Notes: generated from the sequence alone by a model not told the origin. Counted from the stretch's first letter, positions 7,085-14,410 are shown. The stretch: DNA of 19,453 nucleotides from JAFAZJ01 sp964437145 (GCA_964437145.1 CAYTFW010000125.1:1-19453), one strand, 5' to 3'. Numbers and translations: made by a program.

Positions 7085-8347
7085 CTAGAAGCAGCTCCCG
7101 ATGCCAGTGACGGGCACGGTCGGCAGAGGCTTGCCGGGGCGGTGGCCGTGCACGAGCAGACCGACCACGTGGACATTGAAGGCATAGCCGCAATGGGCCG
7201 TGTCCGGACGTTCGACCAGCCCGAAATAGGTCGGTCCGTTGGACGCGATCACGTTGAACAGGCGCACCGATTCGGGATTGCGCGACAGCTTCGAGACCAG
7301 CAGGCGATAGCTCAGCAGATCGCCGGGATCGGTGAACGCCACGACCGTCAAGGGATCGGTGATCGGCCCTGGCGCCGTCGCGAGCGGGCCAACGCGCGTC
7401 GGTGCGCGCCTGGCGTCGTCGAGGATGTCGAGGAACGTGCCCATGCTTGAAGGCGCGCCTGGTGGCGATGCGCCGGCCACGCCAACGCGCGCCGTCGGCG
7501 ATCCGATATCGGGATCCGCGAGGTCGAGCAACGGGATCTGGTTGGCGAGCATGAACAGCATGCGCACGTTGGCGAGGCGACCGCGCAGCGCGGCCCGGTT
7601 CGTCGGCCGAGCGGCCGAGGCGCCCCACAGGTCGCGCACCGCGTCGAACAGGAACTTGCTGCCCAGGCTCTCGGTGACGAAGACCACGGGCCTCGGGTCG
7701 CGCGCGGCGGCGACATCGCAGGCGTCGCCCGCCATCCGGCCGTCGAGCGCGGCGCAGACCGCCTCGCGCATCCGGCCGCGCAGCTTCGCGCCCGCGTCGC
7801 GCTTGCCGTTGTAGACGACCGCGTCCGCCAGGCAGTCGTTCATCAAGCCGACTTTCAGGGTGTTGTTGAGCTCGGCGCGCGCATACGTGAACTCGCCGGT
7901 CGGGCGCTCACCGGGCTTCGACCCTTGCGGCGCGTCGAAGTCCAGCGCCGCCTTGGTCGCGGCGAAGATCGGCGACCACACGAAGTAGTCGACGTCCATG
8001 GTCTTGCCATCGACCGTGAAGCGTTGCGGCAGCGTGTAGGAATCGTCATCGCGCCCGCGCGTGGCCGCCTTGCGTGCCGGCTTCAGATCCTGGACCCGCG
8101 GCCCCAGCCCAAGGGCGATCGAGACGCGATTGGCCCGGTCCGCGACCCAGCCCTCCGAGTGCGTGCACATTCCATGGGTCCACAACACGCGCACACCGTC
8201 GGCGCGATCCATCAACGCGCGCAGGCCGGCGAACTCCTGCGGGCCGGTGCCCTGCACCGGCTCGATCACTGGCGTTGGATAGGGTGTCGACGTGCACGCC
8301 GCCAGCAAGCCCAGCGCCACGAGCGCCGGCACAAGACGTCCGATCAT
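7085..8347 (-). CDS. Lipoprotein with alpha/beta-hydrolase signature
   Basis: A 420-residue protein. Residues 1-18 form a lipoprotein signal (VPALVALGLLAAC), with the acylated cysteine at about 18. VLWTHGMCTH (about 54-63) looks like the oxyanion HG strand, and FVTESLGSKF (about 223-232) resembles a serine-hydrolase nucleophile elbow with Ser227. The C-terminal region contains candidate Asp and His residues (TDPGD; FNVHVVGLLVHGH). I do not recognise a named family. The purine-rich GGGGGAG lies very close to the ATG (about 2 nt), so initiation may be weak or coupled. The start lies 11 bp downstream of the acyltransferase stop, so the two probably share a transcript. Confidence 0.7.
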   Translation of the reverse strand: MIGRLVPALVALGLLAACTSTPYPTPVIEPVQGTGPQEFAGLRALMDRADGVRVLWTHGMCTHSEGWVADRANRVSIALGLGPRVQDLKPARKAATRGRDDDSYTLPQRFTVDGKTMDVDYFVWSPIFAATKAALDFDAPQGSKPGERPTGEFTYARAELNNTLKVGLMNDCLADAVVYNGKRDAGAKLRGRMREAVCAALDGRMAGDACDVAAARDPRPVVFVTESLGSKFLFDAVRDLWGASAARPTNRAALRGRLANVRMLFMLANQIPLLDLADPDIGSPTARVGVAGASPPGAPSSMGTFLDILDDARRAPTRVGPLATAPGPITDPLTVVAFTDPGDLLSYRLLVSKLSRNPESVRLFNVIASNGPTYFGLVERPDTAHCGYAFNVHVVGLLVHGHRPGKPLPTVPVTGIGSCF

Positions 8348-8358
8348 GACTCCCCCTA

Positions 8359-9531
8359 CTATGATCGGAGGGATTGTCTTGCTACCGGCACGGGAATGGC
8401 AAGGCGATTCGCACGCATCCCGAACAGGGGCCGCAGCACGCCGAGGCGGCGCACGACGAATTCGTAGAGCAGCCAGGTGACCGCGAAAGTGATGAACGCC
8501 GCGAGCGCGAACTTCGCGCCCACCGGCAGGCCGCTCTTCACCAGCCAGTAGACGGCGATCACGGTGATCGTCTGGTGCAGGATGTAGAAGGGATAGACCG
8601 CCTCGGTGGCGTAGGCGAGGAAGGCCGGGCGCTTGCTCAGGTGGCGCCGCGCGAAGCCCACGATGGCGAGCAGCCACGCCAAGGTGTTGACGCCCGAGAG
8701 CAGCGCGTAGAGCGGGCGGGCGTCGGGCGCGATGCTCGGGCGCACGGCGTCGAAGTAGAGATGGCGCAGCAGCGCGAAGGCCACGATGCCGATCGTCAGC
8801 GCGATCCAGCGCGTGCGCATCAGCGCGTCGAGCAGCGCGGTGCCGCGGAACAGCAGCGCGCCGTAGAGCAGCAAGGTGCCGTAGTAGACCAGGCCGAACC
8901 AGTCGCCGATCAGCCCGTTGGGATTGCGCGAGATCGGCGCCAGCCAGAGCTGGGCGGCGATCAGCGGCAGCGCCGCCAGCCAGTAGAGATGCCGGCGCGC
9001 GACGACGGCGTAGATCCGCTCGAGCCGCGCGCGGCGCAGCCACAGGAAGACCGGCAGCAGCACCAAGGTCAGGATCAACGCATAGGCGACGAACCAGAGA
9101 TGGTGCCAGGAGATGTTGCCCGCGGGATAGGCGCCGCCATCGAAGGCGTGCGGTAGCCAGTCGAGGTAGGAGCCCGCGAACTGCCCGCGATGGAGGCGCT
9201 CGGCGTAGATCTGCGGCGGCACGATCACCAGCATGCCGAAGGCCAGCGGCAGGGCGAGGCGCTTCAGGCGATCGCGCACGAAGACGCCGCCCGAGCGCTG
9301 GCCCAGGGCCAGCATCACGGCGGCGCCGGAGACCAGGAAGATCAATGGCATGCGCCAGCGATTGGTGAAGCGCATCGCCTCGCGCAGCCAGGCGGCGCTG
9401 TCGGCGTCGGTGATGTGCCAGGTCCAGCCCGACCAGGCCATGCCGGCGTGGTAGAGGATCAGCAGCCCGAAGGCGGTCACGCGCAGCCAGTCCAGGTCGG
9501 CGCGGCGGTCGGTGGGAGCGGTCGTGTTCAT
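8359..9531 (-). CDS. Acyltransferase 3 family membrane protein
   Basis: A 390-residue integral membrane protein with about ten hydrophobic segments. The start is the ATG of MNTTAPTDRRADLDWLRVTA, preceded by AGGGGCGG; the open frame upstream reads into a palindrome and is not convincing. DWLRVTAFGLLILYHAGM (about 14-31) carries the family histidine (His28), and later segments (RLKRLALPLAFG; SWHHLWFV; the ILHQT segment near the C-terminus) match acyltransferase-3/OpgC-like proteins. These transfer acyl groups such as succinyl or acetyl to periplasmic glucans, lipids or polysaccharides across the inner membrane. Its acceptor is unknown. The adjoining putative ester-hydrolase lipoprotein suggests a small envelope-modification unit. 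Confidence 0.85.
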   Translation of the reverse strand: MNTTAPTDRRADLDWLRVTAFGLLILYHAGMAWSGWTWHITDADSAAWLREAMRFTNRWRMPLIFLVSGAAVMLALGQRSGGVFVRDRLKRLALPLAFGMLVIVPPQIYAERLHRGQFAGSYLDWLPHAFDGGAYPAGNISWHHLWFVAYALILTLVLLPVFLWLRRARLERIYAVVARRHLYWLAALPLIAAQLWLAPISRNPNGLIGDWFGLVYYGTLLLYGALLFRGTALLDALMRTRWIALTIGIVAFALLRHLYFDAVRPSIAPDARPLYALLSGVNTLAWLLAIVGFARRHLSKRPAFLAYATEAVYPFYILHQTITVIAVYWLVKSGLPVGAKFALAAFITFAVTWLLYEFVVRRLGVLRPLFGMRANRLAIPVPVARQSLRS

Positions 9532-9650
9532 GCCGCCCCTGATGCCAGCCAGGGCGTTGATCTGGCTTGATTTTGTGACGACCGGCACGTCCGGTGGGAC
9601 GACCGGCGAGGCGAGCGGGACGAGCGGTGCGATAGCGTTCAAAGCCGTTC

Positions 9651-9703
9651 GGGCCGCGTCGCTCCAGCGACGCGTCTTGAGCGCCGCTGGAGCGGCGCGG
9701 CCC
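9651..9703. repeat. Family D palindrome (CGCTCCAGCG core)
   Basis: Left arm 9651-9672 and right arm 9682-9703 match at 20 of 22 positions: GGGCCGCG(T/C)CGCTCCAGCG(A/G)CG, with a 9-base loop. It lies upstream of both divergent genes (acyltransferase on the minus strand, ATPase on the plus strand). No other copy was seen in the window. Confidence 0.75.
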
Positions 9704-9707
9704 AAAG

Positions 9708-9790
9708 ACAGTCGATAAATCGCTCTTGGAACAAAACAAGAAAATTAACTTGATAATTTCCTATTTTCGATAAATAAATTGCCTCATCGA
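9708..9790 (+). promoter_or_regulatory. AT-rich region with repeated TCGATAAAT, upstream of ATPase gene
   Basis: This stretch is strikingly AT-rich against its GC-rich surroundings. TCGATAAAT occurs twice in direct orientation (9712-9720 and 9767-9775), 55 bp apart. A possible sigma-70 pair is TTGATA (9750-9755) with TAAATA or AATAAA at 15-17 bp spacing. The most likely role is the promoter/operator of the gene at 9812. An origin-like DNA-unwinding region is a speculative alternative, given the RepA-like product. Confidence 0.5.
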
Positions 9791-9811
9791 CAACCAGCCG
9801 ATGGAGGCACC

Positions 9812-10924
9812 ATGGGTCCGATCCAGCGATTCGAGACGATCGATCCGACAACGTGGCAGGGCAAGCCGGTGCCGCAGCGGCGCTGGCTGATCCCCGGCCT
9901 GCTGATCCGCGGCACGGTGACGATGCTCAACGGCGATGGCGGCATCGGCAAGTCGCTGCTGACCCAGCAGCTGGCCACGGCGCTGGCGACGGCGCGGCCG
10001 TTCCTCGGCATCGAGCCGCATCCGCGCCCGGTGCCGTCGCTCTCGGTCTTCTGCGAGGAGGATGCCGGCGAGCTGCATTTCCGCCAGGCGCATATCAACG
10101 CCCACTACGGCTGCGACATGGGCGATCTCGGCGCCATGACCCTGCTCAGCCGCGTCGGCCTGGAGAACGGGCTGATGGCCTTCGACCGGCGCACCGACGA
10201 GGGCGAGGTGACGCCGTTCTACCACCAGCTCGAGAACCGCATCCGCGACAGCGGCGCCGAGCTGATCATCATCGACACCTCGGCCGACACCTTCATCGGC
10301 AACGAGAACATCCGCACCCAGGTGCGCCAGTTCATCAACGCGCTGCGCAAGCTGGCGCAGATCAACGACGGCGGCGTGGTGCTCAACGCCCATCCCTCGC
10401 TCACCGGGCTGGCCAGCGGCGCGGGCTTCAGCGGCTCGACGGCGTGGCACAACACCGTGCGCGGCCGGCTCTATCTCACCAGGCCGCCGACACCCGAGGG
10501 CGAGGAGGAGGAGCGGAGCGACGCGCGCGTGCTGAAGCTGATGAAGAACAACTACGGCCGCGCCGACGAGCAGATCGCGCTGGTGTGGCGCGACCACGTC
10601 CTGATGCGCGAGGCACCGCCGGCGCGCGGCGGCACCAGCAACCTCGCCGACCGCCTCGACCTCGACAGCGCCGTGCTCGCGGGGTTGCGTAAGCTGGCGG
10701 GCGACGGCGTGCTGATACCGGCCGATCCGCAGGCCAAGAACGGCCTGGCGATCAAGCTGCGCGCGATCCGCGCCTGCCGCTGCTGGAGCTGGCAGGCGCT
10801 GGTCGGCGCGCAGGAGCGGCTGGTCGCGCGCGGCAAGATCGTCAAGGTCGAGCTCGGCGCGCCGAGCCGGCGCCGCCTATACCTGCGGCCCGACGACATG
10901 ACCCTGCCGGGCGAGGCGGGATGA
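9812..10924 (+). CDS. RepA-like/AAA_25 hexameric ATPase (putative helicase)
   Basis: A 370-residue protein starting at the ATG with GGAGG about 5 nt upstream. Walker A GDGGIGKS is at 41-48, an acidic CEED follows at about 81-84, Walker B LIIIDTSAD at 151-159, NAHPS at 192-196 and SGSTAWHNTVRGRLYL at 207-222, whose Arg is a likely arginine finger. This order matches the RecA-like fold of RSF1010 RepA-type replicative helicases and the AAA_25 proteins found in plasmids, prophages and integrated elements. The C-terminal part (about 285-370, with LVARGKIVKVELG) resembles the small winged-helix-like tail of such proteins. No integrase, primase or phage genes adjoin it, so it is an orphan here. Confidence 0.8.
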   Translation: MGPIQRFETIDPTTWQGKPVPQRRWLIPGLLIRGTVTMLNGDGGIGKSLLTQQLATALATARPFLGIEPHPRPVPSLSVFCEEDAGELHFRQAHINAHYGCDMGDLGAMTLLSRVGLENGLMAFDRRTDEGEVTPFYHQLENRIRDSGAELIIIDTSADTFIGNENIRTQVRQFINALRKLAQINDGGVVLNAHPSLTGLASGAGFSGSTAWHNTVRGRLYLTRPPTPEGEEEERSDARVLKLMKNNYGRADEQIALVWRDHVLMREAPPARGGTSNLADRLDLDSAVLAGLRKLAGDGVLIPADPQAKNGLAIKLRAIRACRCWSWQALVGAQERLVARGKIVKVELGAPSRRRLYLRPDDMTLPGEAG

Positions 10925-10977
10925 TGTCGCGCAGAGGGATCAGCATCGGAAATGCCGGAGCGTGCGCGCCGATGCCG

Positions 10978-11072
10978 ATCCCCTTCCATCCCCTGCCATC
11001 CCCTTCCATCCCGGTGCCATCCCCCCCCTTCCATCCCCTGTTATCCCCCTGCCATCCCCCTTCCATCCCCCC
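10978..11072. repeat. C-rich short tandem array, CCATCCCC units
   Basis: About eight or nine degenerate units of 10-12 bp alternate between TTCCATCCCC and TGCCATCCCC, with variable C-run length. The minus strand has repeated runs of four to seven G separated by short ATGGAA/ATGGCA spacers, a layout able to form G-quadruplexes. The array lies between the ATPase stop and a long hairpin, in the convergent 3' space. It is too short and irregular to be a CRISPR. Confidence 0.85.
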
Positions 11073-11115
11073 TAGCCCTTACCACCCCCCTTAAAGGGGG
11101 GGGTGGTAAGGGCTA
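11073..11115. terminator. Long hairpin between convergent genes
   Basis: The arms TAGCCCTTACCACCCCCCTT (11073-11092) and its near-perfect complement ending at 11115 form a stem of about 20 bp with a tiny loop (C run of 6 against G run of 8). It ends 8 bp from the TPR gene stop on the minus strand and follows the ATPase gene on the plus strand. A bidirectional terminator is the simplest role, although no T tract follows either arm. Confidence 0.65.
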
Positions 11116-11122
11116 TTGAACT

Positions 11123-11755
11123 TCAGCGACATCGAAGCGTTTGACGTGCGTCGCCAGCGGAAGGGTTCAGACGAAATGCCTGGTCGAAACCCCGATTCGC
11201 CCGATCGTGCTGGCCCTTCTCGCGGTAGGCGATGGCGCGATTGCAGTGAGCAAGGGCAAGTGATGGGTCCAGCTGGATCGCCTGATCGTAGTCCTGGATC
11301 GCGCGGTCGAGTTGGCCCTTTGCAAGGTAGGCGTTGCCGCGATTATAGAAGGCGTGGGCGTATGATGGGTCGAGCCGGATCGCTTGATCGTAGTCCTGAA
11401 TCGCCCGGTCGTGCTGGCCTTTGTTGGAGTACGCGGTGGCGCGACTATTGAAGGCGGCGGCATATGACGGGTTCAGCCGTATCGCCTGCTCGTAGTCCCG
11501 CATCGCTTGGTCGTACTCGCCTTTGTTGCGGTAGGCGATGGCTCGATTCGTGAATGCAATCGCGAGGTCGCCGTCGATCTCACGCCCAGCCTGGATCACG
11601 TCGCTACATCCGGCGATCGCGACATCGGGATTGGAATCCAGGCAACGCTTCCAATTCTGGGCGCGCGCCAAGTCCCGCGCCTGGGCGGCCACTGCCGCCA
11701 GCATTGTCATCAGTGCCAACAACGCCGCTGGCGTGCGCGCCCTCCAAGTGGTCAT
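11123..11755 (-). CDS. Secreted tetratricopeptide repeat protein
   Basis: A 210-residue protein from the ATG at 11755, with GGAGG about 6 nt upstream. Residues 1-27 form a signal peptide (TPAALLALMTMLAAVAAQA), so it should act in the periplasm. Two cysteines (38 and 50) precede four tandem 34-residue TPR units (about 64-97, 98-131, 132-165, 166-199), each with the pattern A..NR..AY..KG..D.A..D..QAI.L.PS. The units are close to identical at DNA level with a 102-bp period, implying recent duplication. TPRs mediate protein binding; the partner is unknown. It lies 25 bp downstream of the LytTR gene on the same strand, so the two probably form an operon. Confidence 0.85.
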   Translation of the reverse strand: MTTWRARTPAALLALMTMLAAVAAQARDLARAQNWKRCLDSNPDVAIAGCSDVIQAGREIDGDLAIAFTNRAIAYRNKGEYDQAMRDYEQAIRLNPSYAAAFNSRATAYSNKGQHDRAIQDYDQAIRLDPSYAHAFYNRGNAYLAKGQLDRAIQDYDQAIQLDPSLALAHCNRAIAYREKGQHDRANRGFDQAFRLNPSAGDARQTLRCR

Positions 11756-11780
11756 CGGCGCCTCCTCATCCTTCCATCAC

Positions 11781-12611
11781 CTACGCCTTCACCGGCGCCA
11801 CCGCCTCGAACCGATCGCGATACCGCCGGCTGAGACTCACCTCCGCGCCGTCGTCCATCCGGATGCGCCAGTCGCCGCTCATCCACGGCTCGACCTCGCG
11901 CACGCGTGCGATGTTGACCATGTAGCTCTTGTGCACGCGCACGAAGCGGCGCGGGTCGAGCTCGCCTTCGAGCTTGGTCAGCGAAGACCGCACCTCGTAG
12001 GTCTGACCGCCGACATGCAGCACGGCGTAGTTGCCGGCCGCCTCGATCCAGGCGATGTCGCCGGCCTCGAGCAGGATCTCCTTGCCCTTCTTGCGCACGG
12101 CGAAGCGTTCGAGCGGCTCCACGGGCGGCGGTGGCGGCGGCTCGGGCGGTTTCTCCTCCTCGCGCCGCACCAGGAACTGGGCGAAGGCGATCGTGCCGGC
12201 GCTGAGGATGGCGTAGGTCACGACGTCCTTGCCGTACTCGTAGAGCAGCTGATCGACGAGGCCGCGATACTGATAGGCGCGGCCGACGATCAGCGGATAG
12301 AGCGCCAGCCTGAGCGCGATCATCGCCACGACATGCGCGACGCAGAACACCACGCTGCCCAGCGCGTGCACCGCGAGGTTGCGCCAGCCCGCCATCAGCG
12401 GCCAACGCCGATGCGCCCAGTAGATCGCCGGCAACAGCGCGAAGATCACGGCGTGGCTGGTGGCCTCGAGCGTCAACGCCTCGCCCCAGCTCATCGCGAA
12501 GCGCGCGCGCTCGGCGTCGCTGATCAAGGTCCAGGTGCGGGCGACGAGCGACAGCCCCAGCGCAGCCGCCCACAGCGCCACCAGCCGCCAGTCCGGCCGA
12601 CGCGGGATCAT
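11781..12611 (-). CDS. Membrane-anchored LytTR-domain transcription factor
   Basis: A 276-residue protein. Four hydrophobic segments occur at about 9-25, 50-68, 80-103 and 130-148, then a charged proline-rich linker (EEEKPPEPPPPPPVEP). A LytTR DNA-binding domain follows at about 168-272, with typical GDIAWIEAAGNYAVLHVGG, then RRFVRVHKSYMVNI and a final SLSRRYRDRF. There is no receiver domain, so the membrane part probably senses the signal directly, as in other alphaproteobacterial membrane LytTR proteins. The start ATG has only a weak CAGG upstream, and a family B palindrome begins 17 bp upstream. The downstream TPR gene is a likely co-transcribed partner; autoregulation is possible but not shown. 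Confidence 0.88.
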   Translation of the reverse strand: MIPRRPDWRLVALWAAALGLSLVARTWTLISDAERARFAMSWGEALTLEATSHAVIFALLPAIYWAHRRWPLMAGWRNLAVHALGSVVFCVAHVVAMIALRLALYPLIVGRAYQYRGLVDQLLYEYGKDVVTYAILSAGTIAFAQFLVRREEEKPPEPPPPPPVEPLERFAVRKKGKEILLEAGDIAWIEAAGNYAVLHVGGQTYEVRSSLTKLEGELDPRRFVRVHKSYMVNIARVREVEPWMSGDWRIRMDDGAEVSLSRRYRDRFEAVAPVKA

Positions 12612-12627
12612 GGCCTGGATGTGTTTT

Positions 12628-12781
12628 CCTTCTCCCCGCGCAGGCGGGGAGAAGGTGCCCGAAGGGCGGATGAGGGGCTTCGCGGAATCTCAACAGCAAC
12701 CATGCGTGTCGTTGAACGAGGAAGCCCCTCATCCGCCTCGCTGACGCTCGGCACCTTCTCCCCGCCTGCGCGGGGAGAAGG
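12628..12781. repeat. Family B composite palindrome, copy 2
   Basis: The outer arms run from CCTTCTCCCCGCGCAGGCGG (12628) and from AAGCCCCTCATCCGCCTCGC (12722) to 12781. Each carries an internal CTTCTCCCCGC/GCGGGGAGAAG palindrome plus a shared GGTGCC...CGGATGAGGGGCTT tail in opposite orientation. The spacer of about 40 bp is not repetitive. It fills nearly the entire gap between the phaC-like gene stop and the LytTR gene start, both on the minus strand. Confidence 0.9.
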
Positions 12782-12804
12782 GAAGACACACGCGGTGCCC
12801 GTTG

Positions 12805-14157
12805 TCACGCGTTGGCCTTCAGCCAGTCGATCACCGGCCGCCAGCAGCGTTCGATGGCGCGCGAGCCGACCATCATGCCGATATGGCCCAGCGGCAGATC
12901 GAGCCGCGTGGCGTTGGCCAGGCCCTGTGGCCCGGCGAGCGCGGCGGCCGAGGCCGGCGGCACGATGCGGTCGTTGGCCGGGATCACGACCAGCGACGGC
13001 GCGGTGATCTCACGCGGCCGCACGAGCTTGCGCGCGATCTTCCACTTGCCGCCGCCAGGCTGGTTCTCGCCGTACCAGCCGAGCAGGCAGTCGCGCGCCA
13101 CCAAAGCCGGCAGGGCTGCGCCGTCGTTGAGCCAGTCCTCCAGCAGCACGAAATCGCGCGCCGCGTCGGAATTCATGTCCATGTCGGCAAAACGCCGGAA
13201 CTTGTTCACCACCAGCCAGGGATCGAGCGACCAGAACAGCATCTGGATCGCGTCGGTCGGCAGCTCGCCCACACGCATCGCCAGCTCGGCGAGCCACGGC
13301 CCGGTGGTCGTGAGCAGCCCTTGCCCGGCGCGATCGGCGTGGAAGTCCCACGGCGCCGCCAGCGCCACCACGGCCGAGACATCGCGCGGACGATGCGCCG
13401 CGAGTCCGACGACCAGGGTGCCGCCCATGCAGTAGCCGATCACCGGCAACGGTTTGTCGCCGGCGCGCGCCTTCAGCCAAGCGAGCGCACGACCCAGCCG
13501 CTCGACGCAGCCCGCGGTGTCGAGATCGCGCTCGTCGTCGCCCGGCGTGCCCCAGTCGACGACATAGGCGCGCAAACCCTCGGCCGCCAGCGCGCGTACG
13601 AAGCTGCGGCCAGGCGCGAGGTCGAGCACCTGCCAGCGATTGACCAGCGAGGGCACCACCAGCACCGGCGTCGCGTCGGGCGCGCAGTGCACACCCTGGG
13701 CCGCGCCGACATCGCGCAGCACCGTGGCACCTTCGCGCCACACCACGGGCGGATCGTCGAGCGCGCGGCCGGAGGGATGATCGCGATAGGCCTGCACGCC
13801 CGCCGCCAGCCGATCGAGGCGGCGCGCCACCTCGCGGCGCAAGGCCTGGCGGAAGGGATCGTCGATAGGGCCAACGCCCGCGACGCCGGCCAGCGCGCGC
13901 GCCGCGTCGATCTCGGCCAGCAGCGGCGCGAAGACGGACTTGAACGCCGCCGCGCGCGCCTGGGCGTCAGTCGGCGGCGGGCTTGGGCTTGCGGACGCGG
14001 GGCTTGGCGATGGGCCGCCGCTCGAGCTCGGTGACGCGTTGTTCCAGAGCGTCAAGCCGAGCTCTGAGCCGCTCCAGCTCTGCAGCGCCGTCAGCAGATG
14101 CAGCGGCAGCGGCCGCGGACCCATCCGGGGCGCGCGCACTTGATGGGGCTCGCTCAT
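12805..14157 (-). CDS. phaC: PhaC-like polyhydroxyalkanoate synthase / alpha-beta hydrolase
   Basis: A 450-residue protein from the ATG of MSEPHQVRAPR, with GGAGGGCGA just upstream. GPRPLPLHLLTALQSW (about 13-28) is a recognisable N-terminal motif of alphaproteobacterial PhaC-like proteins, then comes a Pro/Ser-rich segment (42-63). The synthase lipase-like box is GYCMGG with Cys243. Asp396 (ANDRIVPP) and His425 (PLGHIGMM) complete the triad, and PSLVNRWQVLDLAPGRSFV and VVDWGTPG are typical of the family. It should polymerise hydroxyacyl-CoA into polyester at granules. The fit is to class III-like or short synthases rather than the 590-residue class I type. The first 191 bp overlap the preceding gene in a different frame. 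Confidence 0.82.
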   Translation of the reverse strand: MSEPHQVRAPRMGPRPLPLHLLTALQSWSGSELGLTLWNNASPSSSGGPSPSPASASPSPPPTDAQARAAAFKSVFAPLLAEIDAARALAGVAGVGPIDDPFRQALRREVARRLDRLAAGVQAYRDHPSGRALDDPPVVWREGATVLRDVGAAQGVHCAPDATPVLVVPSLVNRWQVLDLAPGRSFVRALAAEGLRAYVVDWGTPGDDERDLDTAGCVERLGRALAWLKARAGDKPLPVIGYCMGGTLVVGLAAHRPRDVSAVVALAAPWDFHADRAGQGLLTTTGPWLAELAMRVGELPTDAIQMLFWSLDPWLVVNKFRRFADMDMNSDAARDFVLLEDWLNDGAALPALVARDCLLGWYGENQPGGGKWKIARKLVRPREITAPSLVVIPANDRIVPPASAAALAGPQGLANATRLDLPLGHIGMMVGSRAIERCWRPVIDWLKANA

Positions 14158-14326
14158 TCGCCCTCCGCGCGGTGTCGAAAGCGGACGCCACCCCGGCATT
14201 GGCCGTGGCCAGCAGCCGCGCCAGGGTCTCGGTCAGCTGCCGGTCGCCCGACATCGCCGAGAGCTGGCCCTGCCAGAGATCGAGATAGCGCCTGGCCAGC
14301 GCGTCGAAGGTCGGTTCGTCCGCCAT
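13967..14326 (-). CDS. Small coiled-coil protein, possible PHA synthase partner
   Basis: A 119-residue protein. Residues 1-50 (ALARRYLDLWQGQLSAMSGD and following) are helical with conserved-looking aromatic positions. An Ala-rich linker follows, then a heptad-type coiled coil (AELERLRARLDALEQRVTELER, about 81-102, cut here into parts: AELERLRARL and DALEQRVTELER), and a basic Lys/Pro tail (AKPRVRKPKPAAD). The start ATG has no good Shine-Dalgarno sequence. It precedes the phaC-like gene and overlaps it by 191 bp. The position and coiled-coil build resemble PhaE- or PhaM-like helpers of PHA synthase; this is inference from context. Dual coding across the overlap is unusual. Confidence 0.6.
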   Translation of the reverse strand: MADEPTFDALARRYLDLWQGQLSAMSGDRQLTETLARLLATANAGVASAFDTARRANERAPSSARAPDGSAAAAAASADGAAELERLRARLDALEQRVTELERRPIAKPRVRKPKPAAD

Positions 14327-14384
14327 GGCAGGGAGTATATCGCTGCTTTCAGCACCTTTCCTACCTTGCCCGCTGGCGCCTTCC

Positions 14385-14410
14385 TCCCTCTCCCCGCCTG
14401 CGGATAGGGG
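14385..14410. repeat. Family B repeat fragment
   Basis: CCCTCTCCCCGCCTGCGGAT then AGGGG is half of a family B element with a degraded second arm. It lies in the 255-bp divergent gap between the coiled-coil gene and the secretion operon. Confidence 0.6.

Noticed and set aside
7085..9739. An apparent 884-codon fusion of lipoprotein and upstream sequence on the minus strand
   Set aside because: The upstream part is a shadow of the acyltransferase in another frame. A lipoprotein signal begins cleanly at 8347.
10842..11066. A minus-strand frame with Gly-Trp-rich repeats over the CCATCCCC array
   Set aside because: The repeats merely translate the DNA array. There is no supporting start site, and it lies in the convergent gene end.
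10978..11072. CRISPR array
   Set aside because: Units are about 10-12 bp, contiguous and without unique spacers.
12031..12216. A plus-strand small gene with a Gly/Ser-rich tract
   Set aside because: It is antisense to the LytTR gene, and its low-complexity tract is the reverse of the proline-rich linker codons.
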